From Coptis chinensis (lineage: Eukaryota > Streptophyta > Magnoliopsida > Ranunculales > Ranunculaceae), in assembly GCA_015680905.1 (NCBI GenBank), contig CM027377.1, positions 86,881,001-86,945,000 on the forward strand: a DNA stretch of 64,000 nucleotides, given 5' to 3'. Each line of letters begins with the position of its first letter. Position 1 is the stretch's first letter. Shown here piece after piece: positions 31,746-45,201 of this stretch. The notes under the pieces were generated by a model that was not told the origin of the DNA, ran no database searches, and saw only the letters and a list, made by a program, of their open reading frames with translations. A program made the translations under genes and the position numbers.

Positions 31746-33243
31746 TGATAACCGTTAAATGTATAGTTTACCTACGAAATGAACGATGAATTCAATCCGT
31801 AAGTAAACTAAAACTAATCTTTTACTATCTCAATTATCAAAGCTTCTACTCTCGATGCGAATTGCACTAAGTGGAGTAGGAAGTTCGTTCCACTCCTAGT
31901 TCCCTAGCATGGATTGTCTTCTAAGTCTAAGAAATCAGTCTTAAGTCAATGAGAGCTTTACGAAATGTTATGCTAACAAGACGCGTTAATTTAAATATCC
32001 TAAGATATAATAAATAACAAGATAAAATATAAACTAAAGTTAATCTACTGAAGGCTACGAAATACGATTGTTTGAATCTAGATAAATAAATTAGAGGGGA
32101 ATTGAATCCACCTCGAATCCAACTTAATAACCTAGTATAGATTGTCGTATCTCGATTCTTACGTTTTCGCGGCAAAATTTCGAGTCTAATCCCTAGTGTT
32201 CATGGCATTTCTACCGGATACTAACTAGCATGTGAGGTCGCCCACCCATTCTCATGGCGAAAACACGACCTTCTAGAGTGGAATAGATTCTACAACCAAT
32301 TCTATACTAACCACTAAGTTTTCATCAAGGCTTCATCAACCCCTCTAATGGAGGTTTTAGCCTTGATTCATCAAACTAACATTTTCCATTGAATCTAAAC
32401 TAAACATAATGTAAGAAATTGAGAAATTACTTAATTAAACAATAATGAATCTAATTTAATGGCTGGAATGGAATAAGAACAAGAATTTAAATTAGATCTA
32501 GAATGGAAATGACAAGAACGAAATTGAATAATAACTATTTTATTTATCTAATCAATCAAGAACAATCATTCAAGAATTTAATCTAAAACAAGAATTGTAA
32601 TGGAACTAAAACTTAATTAATTAATTAAAACAGATCTAGAATTCTATATATTAATTTAGGTCTAACTAGCTACCATTAACAAAGAGTGAAGCTTTTGTTT
32701 TTATACATCCAGATCCAAAAATCGTGCATGGGCTTGGAGCCATGTTTTGGGCCAGAGAATCAGGCCCAAAACCCAATTCTTTCAAAAGGCCTCTTCAGCT
32801 GCAGTTCGCTTCAACAGACTTTTCGTCCACTTCTGCTCCTCTGATTGGGTCAAGGCTTAGACCATTGGAAAGCTCTTTCCGAGCCGGTCGTTTTGACATA
32901 AGGTAGGCCCAATTCCGAGGTCTGAGTCTAAAGATATGGTCTTCGGAAGTTCTGTTGACTTTGTGAACTGTTTCTGCCTGCGTGGACTTTAACTTTTCAT
33001 CTTTTGACCAGGCTTTATAAAGGCTTTGTCTTCTTGAATCTTGGCCTTTAATCACCGAACTCTTTAGTAACCAACCATTGCTCCTTTATCTCATCAAAGT
33101 GGCACATTCCTGCACATAATTGACTTTGAAGCCTGAAATACATAAAAACACGTAATCAGTATTAACTCTTACTTATTACTCACATAATTGGTCTAAAAGT
33201 ATGACTGCTAAGGGGTTAAAACTACAGTTTTGGGCTCTTATCA
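31746..33243 (-). repeat. 3' LTR of E2
   Basis: On minus: TGATAAGAGCCCAAAACTG ... CATTTAACGGTTATCA. It is longer than the E1 LTR by an insert of about 110 bp at 32955-33085. TATA word TGTATAAAAAC at 32697-32707. Confidence 0.93.
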
Positions 33244-33285
33244 ACCACCCCCAAACAGCATTTTGCTTGTCCTCAAGCAAATATG
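33244..33285 (-). other. PPT-d of E2
   Basis: On minus: GAGGACAAGCAAAATGCTG, TTTGGGGGTGGT, then the LTR. Confidence 0.75.
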
Positions 33286-34780
33286 AGAAATTAGCATAAG
33301 TGACCAAAAATGGAGTTCTATCTACTCTCGTCTCGCTGAGTGCGATTGCATTGACCATATGCAACAAGGCCTTAAACCACTAGGAATTCCATAGTGGACG
33401 AGTTATAGCCTCATGAGAGTTTTCCAGTGAAGGTACTCACAAACTTCATCTATACTACAACGACTAAGAAATAAAACTATTGTTTTCTCCTTCATGTCTC
33501 AACTATCTATACATCTCACTAGCAAATACATAAGAATAACCCAGTCAGAACCCTAAGCTAATATATGCATAATAATCAATCATCTAAAATAAACATATAA
33601 CAATGAGTAATACTATGAAATGTAATAGCGAGTCCGTTTTGAAAACTTGGTATAAGCGTCCTTAAGTAGGTCCTCACATAAATGTCAAGACAAAACCACT
33701 CGATTTTTCCACTCAAGTTTATTTGCTCGATTAATGCGGTGGGCACACTTTACCTTACAATCTCAATGACAACAAAGGAAGCCGGGTCGATCAAACACAT
33801 CTGCCACTTACTATCACACTAACCTATTCCTAATTGAGCTAGAGGTCTTTATTAGGTGTTCAAGGGATAGGAGATGGTTTAAGAAGGAAGGAAATGGATA
33901 TACAAAAGGACAAGTCCGAGATAATAGAGTCTTCATATTATGTAACTTAGAAAACCTTGTTATTTTCTTTTTGCTTCTATACTTTGTTTCCATCCTTAGC
34001 CATATTTTTCTTTTTCTTTTCCTTGGCTTTTGACTCCCTTTTATTCTATTTTTTGGAGTTTTGATTTATTTCTATTTTTCTTTTTTTTTTTGGATGGAAA
34101 CTTCTTTTATTTATTTCCTGAAGCAACTAACTAATTTTTGTTTACCGCGTGTTTTCTCTTTTTCCTTCTTCCTCATTCTATTCTCAAACTTATTCTAAAA
34201 TGGGTAGGTTGATTTATTCTCTTTTTTTTTTTTTTTTATTTATTTATTTTTTTTTTGTTTTTGTAACAGGGTAAAGGAATTGTGGTTTATGGAAGGCTAA
34301 AGGAAGGCTCAGAGGGGCTTACTAGCGGAAAATAATTCATAGGTTTGAATTTCTGGCTATATCGATCCAAAGAGGGCCTAAATTCTCGCTTAGGATATGG
34401 CATAGTGATCAAGCAAGTGGACGTGTGATTTCTCTATCCGGATTTTACTTCTCCCTTGTGTCATTTCTCAAATGTTTCGCTCATATACAACTTTAGGCTA
34501 TATTCTCACAGGATTTGTAGAATAAGTACTCTAGCCTAGATTTCATAAACTTACTGCTAACAATCATAGATACTCATGTAATATATTTATAGATAGATGC
34601 AAAGATTATTACCTACATATTGTTAAGAGCATAGAGAAAGAAAACAATACCAATATTCCTAAGTGTATAGCATACTTTTTTATTTATATTTTTGAATTTT
34701 TGACATTTTAACTAGAAAACAAGTGCATATTATACATATCTATATCCTAACAGATGCCTTAATTACATGTGTTTCTATGC
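33286..34780 (-). other. E2 3' spacer
   Basis: Same order as in E1, with the purine-rich tract (33975-34110 on minus). No ORF. Confidence 0.7.
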
Positions 34781-34822
34781 CACCCCCAAACAAGAAGCAT
34801 GCTTTGTCCTCAAAGCATTTAA
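34781..34822 (-). other. PPT-c like tract of E2
   Basis: On minus: GAGGACAAAGCATGCTTC, TTGTTTGGGGGTGG. Confidence 0.6.
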
Positions 34823-34872
34823 ATAAAGAGGGTAGGAAAAATACCATTGAAGCGCGTGAAATTCAGGAACAT

Positions 34873-35007
34873 CTGCAAAACAAAGTTAAAACATACAAAT
34901 ATAGTAATAAAAAAACTGACGCAACTCTATAAGAGTTCCACCCATTATGGGGTTAACAGAATTAAATTGCTTGGGACATAGCGGACACTAACTTAACTAA
35001 AACTTAC
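34873..35007 (-). other. Conserved intron after accessory ORF2 (E2)
   Basis: 135 nt, donor TAG/GTAAGT, acceptor TTTGCAG/AT on minus. Confidence 0.65.
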
Positions 35008-35023
35008 CTACACCCCAAAGCAT

Positions 35024-35929
35024 TTACTCGTCATCCTCCTCTTCTATATGAGGTTCTTTCGCATCCCCGCCATGCCATAACAACTTGCCACGCCTTCCGC
35101 GTCGTATCATCAACTAGTGCTAACCTCTCTAGTGTTACTTGGTCGATGGGGTGTAAGGGGCAACCAAATGTGGTTGCACTCTGCCATCCCGCCAAGTCAT
35201 GGCTCGGAATGATCTTACCACACGATTGGTGGGTCTCATGGTTTCGACCCTTTCCCAATCTATGTACTGTGTACAGAATATGGGTAGGCAAGCGCGCATA
35301 ATGCGGCAAACCAAGACAGGCATAAGAAGGTACTTATGCCTCAAGGTATGGCCCGCTTCAGAGTAGCAACTAAAACTTCGGGGAATGTCATACCGACGGC
35401 GTCCCTCGGCTAAAGCAAGGAAAATGTCACCCGGCGATATTATTGGCGGTAGTAAACTGCGTTCCCCTAGAATGTTCATCATGATGAACAACATGGTTGT
35501 GGCCTACATTCAGCGATAGGCTACTTTCGAGGCGATGTTATATTGGTCTTGGTCCATGATATGAAACACCCTCCCCATAATACTCATGGAAATAGGCATA
35601 TTCATATAGGTATGAGTTATCGTCATATATCCCCATGTGCATAGGGTCGGTAATGGCAACCCCGAAACCAAAGCTATCAATTGCTTCTGAATTTCATAGT
35701 CGTGCCATCAATAGCAAGGGAAAATTTTTTGTTCTCCTTCTTGGGTACAATAAAAAGTAATATTATTATAGAAGAATTCAGTTAGCTTAGGTGAAAAGAA
35801 TCGTCATCACTCACCGGAAGATGCATGCATCCTAATGCCGCGATCCGGCTCGCGGAACGATGCTCCATAGGTATCGGTTCCCATCAAGTCTTCAAATGAC
35901 TGTTCGGGAATCACTATAGGAGGTGTCAT
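35024..35929 (-). pseudogene. Accessory ORF2 of E2
   Basis: ATG start MTPPIVIPEQSFEDLMGTDT, acidic end (HIEEEDDE, TAA at 35024-35026); 302 codons from start to stop, with stops and shifts between. The best-kept part (35494-35135) is open for 119 residues: GDIFLALAEGRRRYDIPRSF, AGHTLRHKYLLMPVLVCRIM, ERVETMRPTNRVVRSFRAMT. An upstream piece reads LTEFFYNNITFYCTQEGEQK, the F-Y-N-N core shared with the H' accessory ORFs. Start, tail and length agree with E1, supporting a real gene of about 300 residues. Role unknown. Confidence 0.65.
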
Positions 35930-35994
35930 CTCAAAACTACTCTGTAGAACAGCTCGCGAAAACCTGGAAGAAACCTAAGAAAATTGGAATTTCA

Positions 35995-36120
35995 CGGCTT
36001 CTTTAAGGAGGAGGCGGCGCTTCATATAGAAGCGAGTCGCTCTTAGGTTTTGGAATTACAGTGTTTGGCGCTGGTCGCTTCTCGCTTGAAGCGTGCGCGC
36101 CTTCTTCGACAAAAAAAAAT
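35995..36120 (-). repeat. GC-rich leader repeats before accessory ORF2 (E2)
   Basis: Units of GAAGCGCC and GAGCGACC type on minus, three times, decayed. Confidence 0.55.
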
Positions 36121-36245
36121 GTTTTTAGAAGTGTAAAATTTATGGAAGTGTATATAGAGCAGCGCTTACCGAAGGCGGCCTTCGTAAGTCTTGTAAAACT
36201 TGATGTTTACAAGAAAAACAAGCGAAAAAAGCTTGGAGTGAAAGG

Positions 36246-36306
36246 TGAGAGATGATTGTGGGGTGTAGTATGGGTTGTGAGTGTAGATTGATGGAAGTTT
36301 AAATAG
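36246..36306 (-). promoter_or_regulatory. Internal promoter of E2
   Basis: On minus CCTATTTAAACTTCC (TATA variant), then CTACACTCACAACCCATAC. Less perfect than in E1 and E3. Confidence 0.5.
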
Positions 36307-36639
36307 GTTCTGGGTTTCCAAAAGCGAATCGGCAAGTTGCCAAATTGTTTTAAGGCAATTTCGAAATAGAAAACTGCCAAACCAAAAACGAAACTAACCA
36401 TAGTTTTGATTTCCTAACAACCCCGGTATCTTTTAAACTTGGTTTAGAATAGTAACTTCTAAACTCTACTACATATCATGCTACCACTACAAAAAATCAT
36501 AGATATGCCGATATCGGCCTAATTTTCAACTTTGACTCCAAGACAACTTTACGAAAAGATGATCAAAATAAATTATATTAAAATAATATGAAATCCAAGC
36601 AATCGAAAACAAACAACTTAATATTCCAATCTAACTACT

Positions 36640-37874
36640 GAAATAAAATTCCACTAACAAAACAATAAAAATAAAAACAATGAAATAACGAGGACCTGGC
36701 CCGATGGTGAACACCTAGGCGTGTGAAGAAGATGGTCCCGAGATGGAGACCGGTTACGTGGTGAAGAATGGCTTGAGCCATCTGGCTGCTGCGGCGGACG
36801 GCGCTCATGCCTCTCGGACTTCGGTGAGACGGACTCATCCACGAGTGGCATGCGTTGTAGCATCTCTATCTGAACAAAGCGCGTGCTTCCATCTTAGTCT
36901 TGAGTCGCATCTTGGGCTTGGTGATTACGGTGGATAATCTCCAAGTTAGACAAGATATCTTCGACCCCTTTTCGAGCATTTCAACTCTGCGTCTGAAAGT
37001 TCGTTTGCTTATTTCGAATTACAATTTGTCTATGTCGGATATCTTCCGATATCGATAACCGCATCGCAAACCGGTTTGCGCGATATTATCATTCGTTCTA
37101 AATTAGAAGTATGACTATCGAAATTATCCTCAACCAACCATGTCATATCTTCCCTTCATTATCCGACTCAACTTCATTCTCTGCGGACAACGGCCAAGTC
37201 TCTTGGATGCATTCCTTATAAATACTTGCATTAGAATGCAATTTGATCTTAATAGGAGCAGATTTAGCGGCGGCTCTAAATGAGAGCATAATCTTAGTGA
37301 TCAATACGGGAAGAGGCCATGCTCTTTCTCCTCCTCTAATCACATTCAAAATTAAATCGAGGATGCATAAATTACACTCATTAGTTTGCAAAATCCAGAG
37401 AAGAAACGTCATTAACACGAAGTCCGATGTCGCTGACTTTGTCTTTCCCGGGGGGCGTTCCTAGCAATCCAGCGAGCTCTGACCGGTTGATTGGTTCTCG
37501 AGTCGTCTGGCGAAGCTTGATGAGATATCCTATTGTATTCACCCTCTATGACCATATCTTTCATCAAAACAGGAACTGCGATATCTTGGGGATTCCTGAA
37601 TGGTCATATCTAGGTTGGTTCTGGTGATTCCTAATAGCTCGACCAACAACCTGTCTCGTTACTTCCCTCCTCGTTCCTGCTATCCTAATGAAAATCCTAT
37701 TTCCCTCAATTCTCGTTTCTTATAAAACTGTTCTACCAAATCATAGTGATAGAACTCATCATCGAATACCACGCAGTCTGTTCCAATCCTCTTAATCATA
37801 TTGGCGTCGTAAAATGGTGCGAAATGGTCGGCCTCAAACGCGTGCTCCGCAACATTCTTCGTCGTAAGCGCCAT
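36640..37874 (-). pseudogene. Accessory ORF1 of E2
   Basis: The first 64 codons are open (37874-37680): MALTTKNVAEHAFEADHFAP, DCVVFDDEFYHYDLVEQFYK. The DLVxxFY motif matches the H' accessory ORFs (DLVLKFYNN, ELVMKFYKH). Later parts are shifted; a Ser/Arg/Pro-rich end remains (SERHERRPPQQPDGSS, RNRSPSRDHLL). Start context and length agree with E1. Role unknown. Confidence 0.6.
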
Positions 37875-38550
37875 TGAAGTTTCTTAGATAACTAATGGTT
37901 TTGTAGCCTGTGGGGAGGCGAGTTTGATAAAAACAACGAGAAACAATGGTGGTGGCGGTGGTGGATTCACGGTGGCAGGTTTGAAAACTTGAATTGGTGG
38001 GTGTTTTCTTGGTGGAAACGGTTGGAGATTGTGTTGGTGTTTCACAAAGGCGTGGGTGGTCTTTCTATTTTGATGTATTCTATTTTTATTTTTATTTCTT
38101 TATTTATTTTTTTTTTTTTTGGTTGCTAGGGTTTAATTTGAATTAGTGAAAGGCGGTTGGAGAAGATGGAGTCGCGATTCTGTTTTGGAGGATGATGGTA
38201 TGGCTGTAGGTGAGCTGAGTTGGCCCAAAGCCCATTCGATTTTTTCGACTTTTCGTCGATTTTTAAGCGCAACTTCAAACTAAATTTCCGCTTCGTTATC
38301 GGTCCGATTTTTGCGAATGAGATATGGAAATGATCAGGAGAGAATTTCCAATCCAATGATCCATAAACTACTCTATTCCGACCGTGGGTGACATATAAGA
38401 TAGTGGAAAACGCCTCGAAGTGCGTGCATGGCGTAAGTTATCGCGAACAAATGAACACTAAATTAGATGGCGTCAACCCCAATGAACTATACTAATGGAC
38501 CTAAGCAACACAAATAGAAAGTTCGAGCAATCGGATGGAAAGACTGAGTT
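37875..38550 (-). other. E2 region upstream of accessory ORF1
   Basis: CCACC-rich leader on minus (37930-38010), otherwise AT-rich; no ORF supported. Confidence 0.55.
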
Positions 38551-38566
38551 CCCACCCCAAACAAAT
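38551..38566 (-). other. PPT-a like tract of E2
   Basis: On minus: AAATTTGTTTGGGGTGGG. Confidence 0.5.
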
Positions 38567-38600
38567 TTTTAAACACAAAATTTGTTTTAACATGGAATGG

Positions 38601-38623
38601 TTTAAAGTCGATTCCCAAGACTT
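38601..38623 (-). other. Stem motif of E2
   Basis: On minus: AAGTCTTGGGAATCGACTTT. The last AAAGAC half is lost. Confidence 0.5.
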
Positions 38624-38754
38624 GTTGGATTGCTAGTTCTATGGGTTTAGATATATATCTATATCTAAAAATGAAAACAATTATTATTATTATTATTTTT
38701 TTTTTTTTTTTTTTTAAAAATTTTAAGCAAATAAAAAGCAAAATTTAAGCAAAT

Positions 38755-38935
38755 AAAGACATAATTCACACCATAGAGAAACATGACTCAAAATCCGAGA
38801 AAACATGCAAGAGTGGAAAACGTGAAATATGTGAACCGTGGACTTAGGATCCGGTACTTACAGCCACACACTCCATAGGGAGGGCCGGTTACCTTAATTG
38901 GTGCACTTACCATTAAATGGAAGTGAAAGGAAGTA
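38755..38935 (-). other. Conserved noncoding block (E2)
   Basis: Matches E1 20283-20480 and E3 50330-50520. The splice-donor-like word reads GGTAAGTGCAC here, a better donor than in the other two. Confidence 0.6.
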
Positions 38936-39029
38936 CACCAATGACAAGGGTCATTCCTCATATATAGGGTCTGTAAAAGGACTTCCTCTATATCGAGGGG
39001 ATAGAAGTTAAGTGAAAATGTTTTAATCG

Positions 39030-40215
39030 TTGACCGTTAACTTGAAAGATACTTGTTGTCCTTGGGATTTACCAAGGTAATTGCCCGTAAGGGGTGACTT
39101 GATAACGAGAAAAGGACCGGACCAGCGGGTTTTAGTTTCCACAGGAAAATATGTAGGCGGGGAGTTGTAAAGCAAAACCTTTTGTCCGACCACAAACTCT
39201 TTGCAAAAGATATGCTTATCATGAACCGTTTCATGTTAGCTTTATAATCCTTCGAGATCGTAAGAATCGCTATCACAGTTTCTTCAAGCTCATTTAATTG
39301 TAACTTGCGTTTGACACCGCCTCATCAATATTGAAGTTAAGGCTTTTATAGCCCACGAGCCGCGGTGCTCTAATTCAACGGGCAAATGACATGGTTTCCC
39401 AAATACAAGTCTAAAGGGAGACATACCTATAGGAGTTTTGAAAGCAGTTCTATATGCCCATAAGGCATCCGATAGGCAACTTGACCCGATCTTTCCTATC
39501 GGGGTTTCTTGTTGTTTCTAAAATCTTTTTGATTTCCCTATTAGAAACTTCTACTTGGCGCTAGTTTGTGGATGATAAGGAGTTGCTACTTTGTGTGTAA
39601 CTCCATACTTTTTTCACTAGGGATGCAACAACTCTGTTGCAAAATGTTTCCACCATCACTAATGATGGCTTTAGGAATGCCAAACCGACAGAAAATATAT
39701 TCTTTAATAAAAATACCGCGGTCTTATGGTCATTGCTCACGGCAAGCTAGGGCCTCTATCCATTTTAGACCGTAGTCCACGGCAACTAGAATATAAATAT
39801 AACCGTGGGAAACGGGGAAAGGGCCCATGAAATCAATACCCCAAACATCAAAAATTTCTACTATCAAGATTGGATTTAATGGCATCATATTAAACCGTGA
39901 TTAAGCCCCAGTTGTTGGCAGCGAATACCGTCTTGCAATGCACTTGGGCATCCTTAAAAGGGTAGGCCAATAAAATCCACATTGAAGAACTTTAGCGGCT
40001 GTTTTCATTCCACTAAAGTGGCCACCACACTCTTTGTCATGGCGAGCGATAGAACTTCATTATATTCCCACTGGGGGAATGCAGCGACGAATAATCGATC
40101 CGCCTGAATACTTAAAAGGTAGGGCTCATCGGTAGTATAACTTGACTCGGCCAAGAACTTCTTCACGTTCATTTCTTGTCCAATTATAAGGCATAACATC
40201 AGCCGCTAAATAATT
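39030..40215 (-). pseudogene. pol: Integrase of E2
   Basis: On minus: [13 protein letters not shown] first Asp motif (39821-39850), a second Asp region near 39640, VEVSNREI near 39540 with the Glu, and a C-terminal part reading DYKANMKRF and PLRAITLVNPKDNK (39276-39037). Many frameshifts. Confidence 0.82.
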
Positions 40216-41985
40216 TCACGATGTCCATACCATGGTGATGAAAAAATAGCATACAAATGCTCATCGGAAAAGAGTCCGGTATGGACTCGAATCACTACTA
40301 TCGTCATTTGTAAGTCTAGATAAGTGGTGCGGCAACTTCGTTTTTCGACCCTCTTTTGTCCTTTATTTCTAATGTGAACTCTTGCGGGAGAAGAATCCAT
40401 CGGATTAATCTCGCTTAGCATCCTTCTTTGCAAGAAGGTACCTAAAGAGCTGCATGGTCGTGTAAACTAAAGTTTTAGAACCAACCAAATAAGGAATGAA
40501 ATTTATCTAAAGCATAAATGACAGCTAAAATTCTTTTTTTTTAGTTGTATAATTCCGTTGGCGTCGTTTAATGTTTTACTAGCATAATAAATAACATGGA
40601 CTTATTATCTAGTTTTACGTCCCAAAAGACGGCACCAAGCGCATAGTCACTAGCATCACACATGAGTTGAAAGGTTTAGACCAATCGGGAGGCTGTATAA
40701 TAGGTGCGATGGTTAGAGGCGACTTTTAAGGTTTCAAAAGCCTGTTTCTGATTAAAATTAAAATCAAAGATTGCATCCTTCAAAAGCGAGGTTAGTTAAA
40801 GGCCTAGCTATTTTTGAAAAATCTTTAATGAAAGCGCCTATAAAACCACTGCATGGCCTAGAAAGCTTCTAATCTCCGCGGACGGTCCGTGGTTTAGGTA
40901 GTAGGGTAAGCTATCTTATCTAGTTTGGCTTTATCTACTTGATGCCATCACTAGATACAATATGACCTAATACTATGCCCTTTTTGACCATGAAATGACA
41001 CTTTTCCCAATTTAAAAGCGAGGCTCTTTTCTTCACACGTGTCAAGACCTTAGGCGGGTTAGACAAGCATTCTCTAAAGGAGTCTCCATAGATAGAAAAA
41101 TCATCCATGAACACTTCCATAAAGCTCTACCATGTCACTAAATATATGAAGCATACATGTTTGGAAGGTACGGGGGCATTACAAAGGCCAAAAGCGCATT
41201 AGTTTATAGGCATATGTTCGAAGGGACATGTGAAGGTTGTCTTTTCTTGGTCATCAATATCAATAATAATCTGAAAATAGCGGAGTAGCCATCGAGAAAA
41301 ACAATAAAAGCATGACCGACTAGGCGTTCTAGCATCGATCTATAAATGGTAAGGAAAAGTGATCCTTTCTTGTCATAGCATTTAATGCGTCGTAATCAAT
41401 CTGATTCTCCATTTCATAGGACCTTGAGTGACAACATAGTCACCGCTTCCGTTCACGTACCATGGTAACTCCGATTTCTTAGGAACTACATGAATGGGAC
41501 TTACCCATTCGCTATCGGAGATTGGGTATATAATACCCGCGTCGAGTAATCGCAAAGACTTCTTCCCTAACCACCTCTTTCATGGCGGGGTTCAAGCGGC
41601 GAGGTTAGCGAAAGTCTTGGCGTTATCCTCAAATGGATCACGATGAGTGCAAACATTAGGGTCAATTCCCTTAATGTCGGCTAGGGACCAACCAATCGCG
41701 GACCGATGTTCCCTAATCACCCTTATTAAACATGTCTCTTCATCCTTAGTTAACGAGAGAAGATATAATTATCGGGTGACTACCATCGGATCAAGTTGAA
41801 TATATTTTAACTCAGGGGAAGAGGTTTAAGCTTATTGGTGTGGGCGGAATGTCCGTTGATGTTTCATAAGTGTCCTTATCTTGCGTAATGAAGACTTGAA
41901 GTCTTAAGTAATCGATATATGGAGCAACCGGCGGGTCTACAATTGGTGTGGACTCGGGATGGTGTTGACTTCCTCTAAGTAGTAG
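40216..41985 (-). pseudogene. pol: Reverse transcriptase and RNase H of E2
   Basis: RT from about 41600 on minus: MKEVVREEV, a WVSPVHVVPKK-like stretch near 41480, LDGYSGYFQIIIDIDDQEKT words near 41270, then the catalytic box MEVFMDDFSIYGDSF (41120-41076) and NWEKCHFMVKKGIVLGHIVS. RNase H follows at 40830-40430 (CDASDYALGAV-like). The linker before RT includes DIKGIDPNVCTHR (about 41670). The frame is broken throughout. Confidence 0.85.
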
Positions 41986-41989
41986 AGTC

Positions 41990-42545
41990 ATTTACAAAAT
42001 CTGAAGTTCAAAAAGAAAGGAATTTGTACATATTGTTTTCGAGGAAGCGTGTTGTTAAAATAATCTTGAGCTAAACTCTCGATCATGCTAACCTCCCCAT
42101 CTGAGGCGAATCATCGGTAGCTGTTTCATCATTTTAAAACATTTACCTCGGCGGAAAGATGGCCAAAGATAAGGACATCTTTCCATCGCGACAATTTATA
42201 AAAGCGGCGGCGGTTGCCAAGAAGGGCGCCTAAAATGATCGGTCTGAGTCATTAGCGACTTACGTATCGAGGATAACAAAATCAGCGGGATAGTAGAAAT
42301 CCACGAACCTTAACAAACACGTTTTCCACTACACCTTTAGGATACTTAATTGACACATGTCCGCTAATTGCAGCGTTATTTTTGTAGGTTGCATTTCACG
42401 TAGAACCTATTTGTTTATACAAGTATCACGGGGAGTAAGTTAACACTTTCGCCCCGAGTCTAATAAAGGCGATTAGATGTCGTGTAGGGAATCTCTAAGG
42501 TGCATTTTCTGATGGGGCGACCGGGGTCCTTGTACTTAACAATTC
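41990..42545 (-). pseudogene. Protease of E2
   Basis: Recognisable by order with E1: Asp-Ser-Gly codons near 42455, NLLP, SIKYPKGVVENVF, DFYYPADFVILDT. Multiple indels. Confidence 0.75.
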
Positions 42546-42559
42546 CATTATTTTTTTGA

Positions 42560-44470
42560 TAAAGTTGGGAAGCGTTCGGTTAAAAGGCGTCTTTAGGTAT
42601 GTTGGTCTTCGCCTAGTAGTGCACAACTCTTTAAGAAACTTAAGCGTGGTTAGGTAGCTTTTTAATAGCCGAGAAAAGGAAGGTTTATCGTTAGATTCTT
42701 GAAAGCGTTCCTAATTTCCTCAAAGTTTGTATCCACGGGTTAGCATGGCTAATTTTTTTTTGGGAGCGGTGGTTTAAATCTATATTTTCGCATATATGGC
42801 TCTACTGGCTGTGTAACCTTGGCTTTTCGGTTTCTTTGGTTGTGATTTAAGCTGGTACCTCTACCGTGGTAGGCTCCTCGAGTTTTCTATTGCGGTATCT
42901 AGTTCGATATCTGGGTGTAGGGAATGCGATGGGGTAACTATAAGGCGTAGTTACTTTGTTATCAACCACTCTTCGAGCGGAGTGGTGATGGCATTTAGGT
43001 CACCTACGATTGTAGTTTCCATTACTAAATTACCGTTTACCTCAAAGGCTGTGTTTTTGTTTTAGGGTTTGGTATAAACTTGTCACGGAAACCGCCTTTT
43101 GGTTGGGCTTTAAACTTGGGCTAAGCTGTTGTATGCCACGATTTATGGATTGTAAAATCTGTTGGTTTGATTGAGTCATTATGCGGAAAAGTTGTTGGGT
43201 AACTTGTATAAAGGCGTCGATCTGATCGGTTGTGTAGGTGTAGTAGTCCGCGGGTGGTGCGGTTTGGAACTATCTCTCGTTGATTATTTATGGGTGGGTT
43301 GTGATAGTTATTATTATTAGCCGAGCGATACCTCTATTGGTATTATAATTATTATAATTATTAGACCTTGTGCTTGACCTTGTCGTGGTTTAAACTTGGT
43401 TGTTATAATTATTATAATTCCCTTGACCTTGTCCTTGTCCTCCTTGCCTAGGTGGAGCTTGGTTATAATTGTTTGCTTGCCTAACGTTTTGATTATTGTA
43501 CCACGGAGGTGTTACTTGTTGATTATTTCTCCAATGAAGTTGGGATGTTGTCTCAAGGCGTTAGGAATAGGATAGTTATTAATAGAGTAAACATTATCTT
43601 GTTAAGGTGGTTGTTGTTCATAAGCTAGAGGACAATAATCGTCGAGGGTGCTCTGGACTCAAACAGAAATTACATGGGTTGGAGTTTACATTCATGGCCG
43701 GGGATAGGCTTTTGTTGAGCGAGAAATAGCCTCTACTTTTTAGTTAGAGATTGATTAGATTTTTAAGTTACGGATCGGTTTTCTCTCAAACATACCGTGA
43801 CCTTGGTGTTGAAGAAGAACTAGGCTGGGGGGATATCATCACTACCCCCCCCATTATTATTCCGTTTAGTTTGGTCTTCTAAAAATTTGTAAGCCTCAGG
43901 GGCTCCTTTACTTAGGAAACTACCCCCATTCATTATGTCAAGGACTTCTTTATGGTGGTGTAGAAGACCTTTGAAAAGGCACGAACTAACGTGTCTTTAG
44001 CTAAGTTATGATGTGGACACTCTATAAGGAGATCGGTGAAGCGATTCCATGCCTCGAAAAATGATTCATGAGGATTACAGCCGGAAAAAATGAATCTTTG
44101 AAAGCATCTCATCCGTCTTTAGGGGTGGGTAAAATGTTCCATAAAATTTGAACAAGTTTAGCCCAGTCCACAAGAATTAAGAAGGGCATTAACCAAGGCA
44201 GCCCTTATCGGCTAATGTGAAAGGGAATACCCTCGGTTTAATTTGTTCCTTTTACCGGTAGGATGATGGAATGTTGTAAGGACTTGTTCAATCCCTACGT
44301 AATCTTTGATAAGGTTTTTCATGGTCTAACCCATGAAAAGCGGGTAACAAATTAAATATGTTTGGGGGATTCAAAAATCCCCAGATTCCGCTAGAGCGAT
44401 GCACGATTTAGGGCTATCGCTCAAGGCTTTGTAAAGTCGGGAGAGAGGAGTCTCTCTTTTCTTCCCCATT
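42560..44470 (-). pseudogene. gag: gag of E2
   Basis: Same order as E1 gag: palindromic FHGLDHE region (44318-44341), capsid core (44130-43850), Asn/Tyr/Gln-rich tract (43600-43310), AITTLRSG region (43000-42950). No open segment above 60 codons, so more decayed than E1. Confidence 0.8.
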
Positions 44471-45188
44471 ATGTCGGTGGTGTGTGTGTGAAATAGTAGC
44501 TAGAGGTGTGGTGTGTGTGGTGTACTAGATAGACTTGTTTGTTGCCGTGTAATTCGTTTGTTGTTTTTTGTTCGACCCGGACCTTAATCTCATGCAAGAC
44601 TAAGTTGAGCTTAACTAAACATGCAACACTCCAAACAATTACGATATACTAGTAGAAAACCTCTAACGGAAATCACGGTATGGAAGAAAGGAATGCGATA
44701 AGCGTCCTTGCTTAAACTTATGAATAGCGTCTTGTATACAGCGTGTTCGGTGTATATAAGAGATTAGAACACTGAAAAATATGAAAGATCAAAGTTTGAA
44801 TCAAAGCTGTGAAAATCCGAAAAATTTAACCGCAGGCTTCCAGCTTCGGCAGATAGAAGCCTTCGGTAGCTCGAGTAATTTTCAAATTACGGTGTTTTTT
44901 AAGCGTAGTCGCTCAAATGGGGGCGAGTCGGCTCGGTGTGTAAATTCAGTTCAGTGTTTGGCTGGTCGGCGCTTGGTATGAAGCTGGCTCGGGTGGTAAA
45001 CGAAATTCCAATAAACTTAGCGGCGAATCGGCTCTCTCTTGCGAGGCGTATCCGGTATATTTTCTCGCGGAATTTGTCAAAGCTGAAATGGGCAACCACC
45101 GGTATGAAACAAACAAGGGTGGGTGGGTTTAATGGGACTTAAAATGACTACTTCTACAAGGAAAACAATGCTAAAGTGCAACTAAGAT
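44471..45188 (-). other. 5' leader of E2
   Basis: Contains GC-rich units at 44825-45060. No ORF. Confidence 0.6.
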
Positions 45189-45199
45189 GGCGGCGGCCA
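45189..45199 (-). other. PBS of E2
   Basis: TGGCCGCCGCC on minus: a degraded TGGCGCCGC, two bases from the LTR. Confidence 0.65.
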
Positions 45200-45201
45200 T
45201 T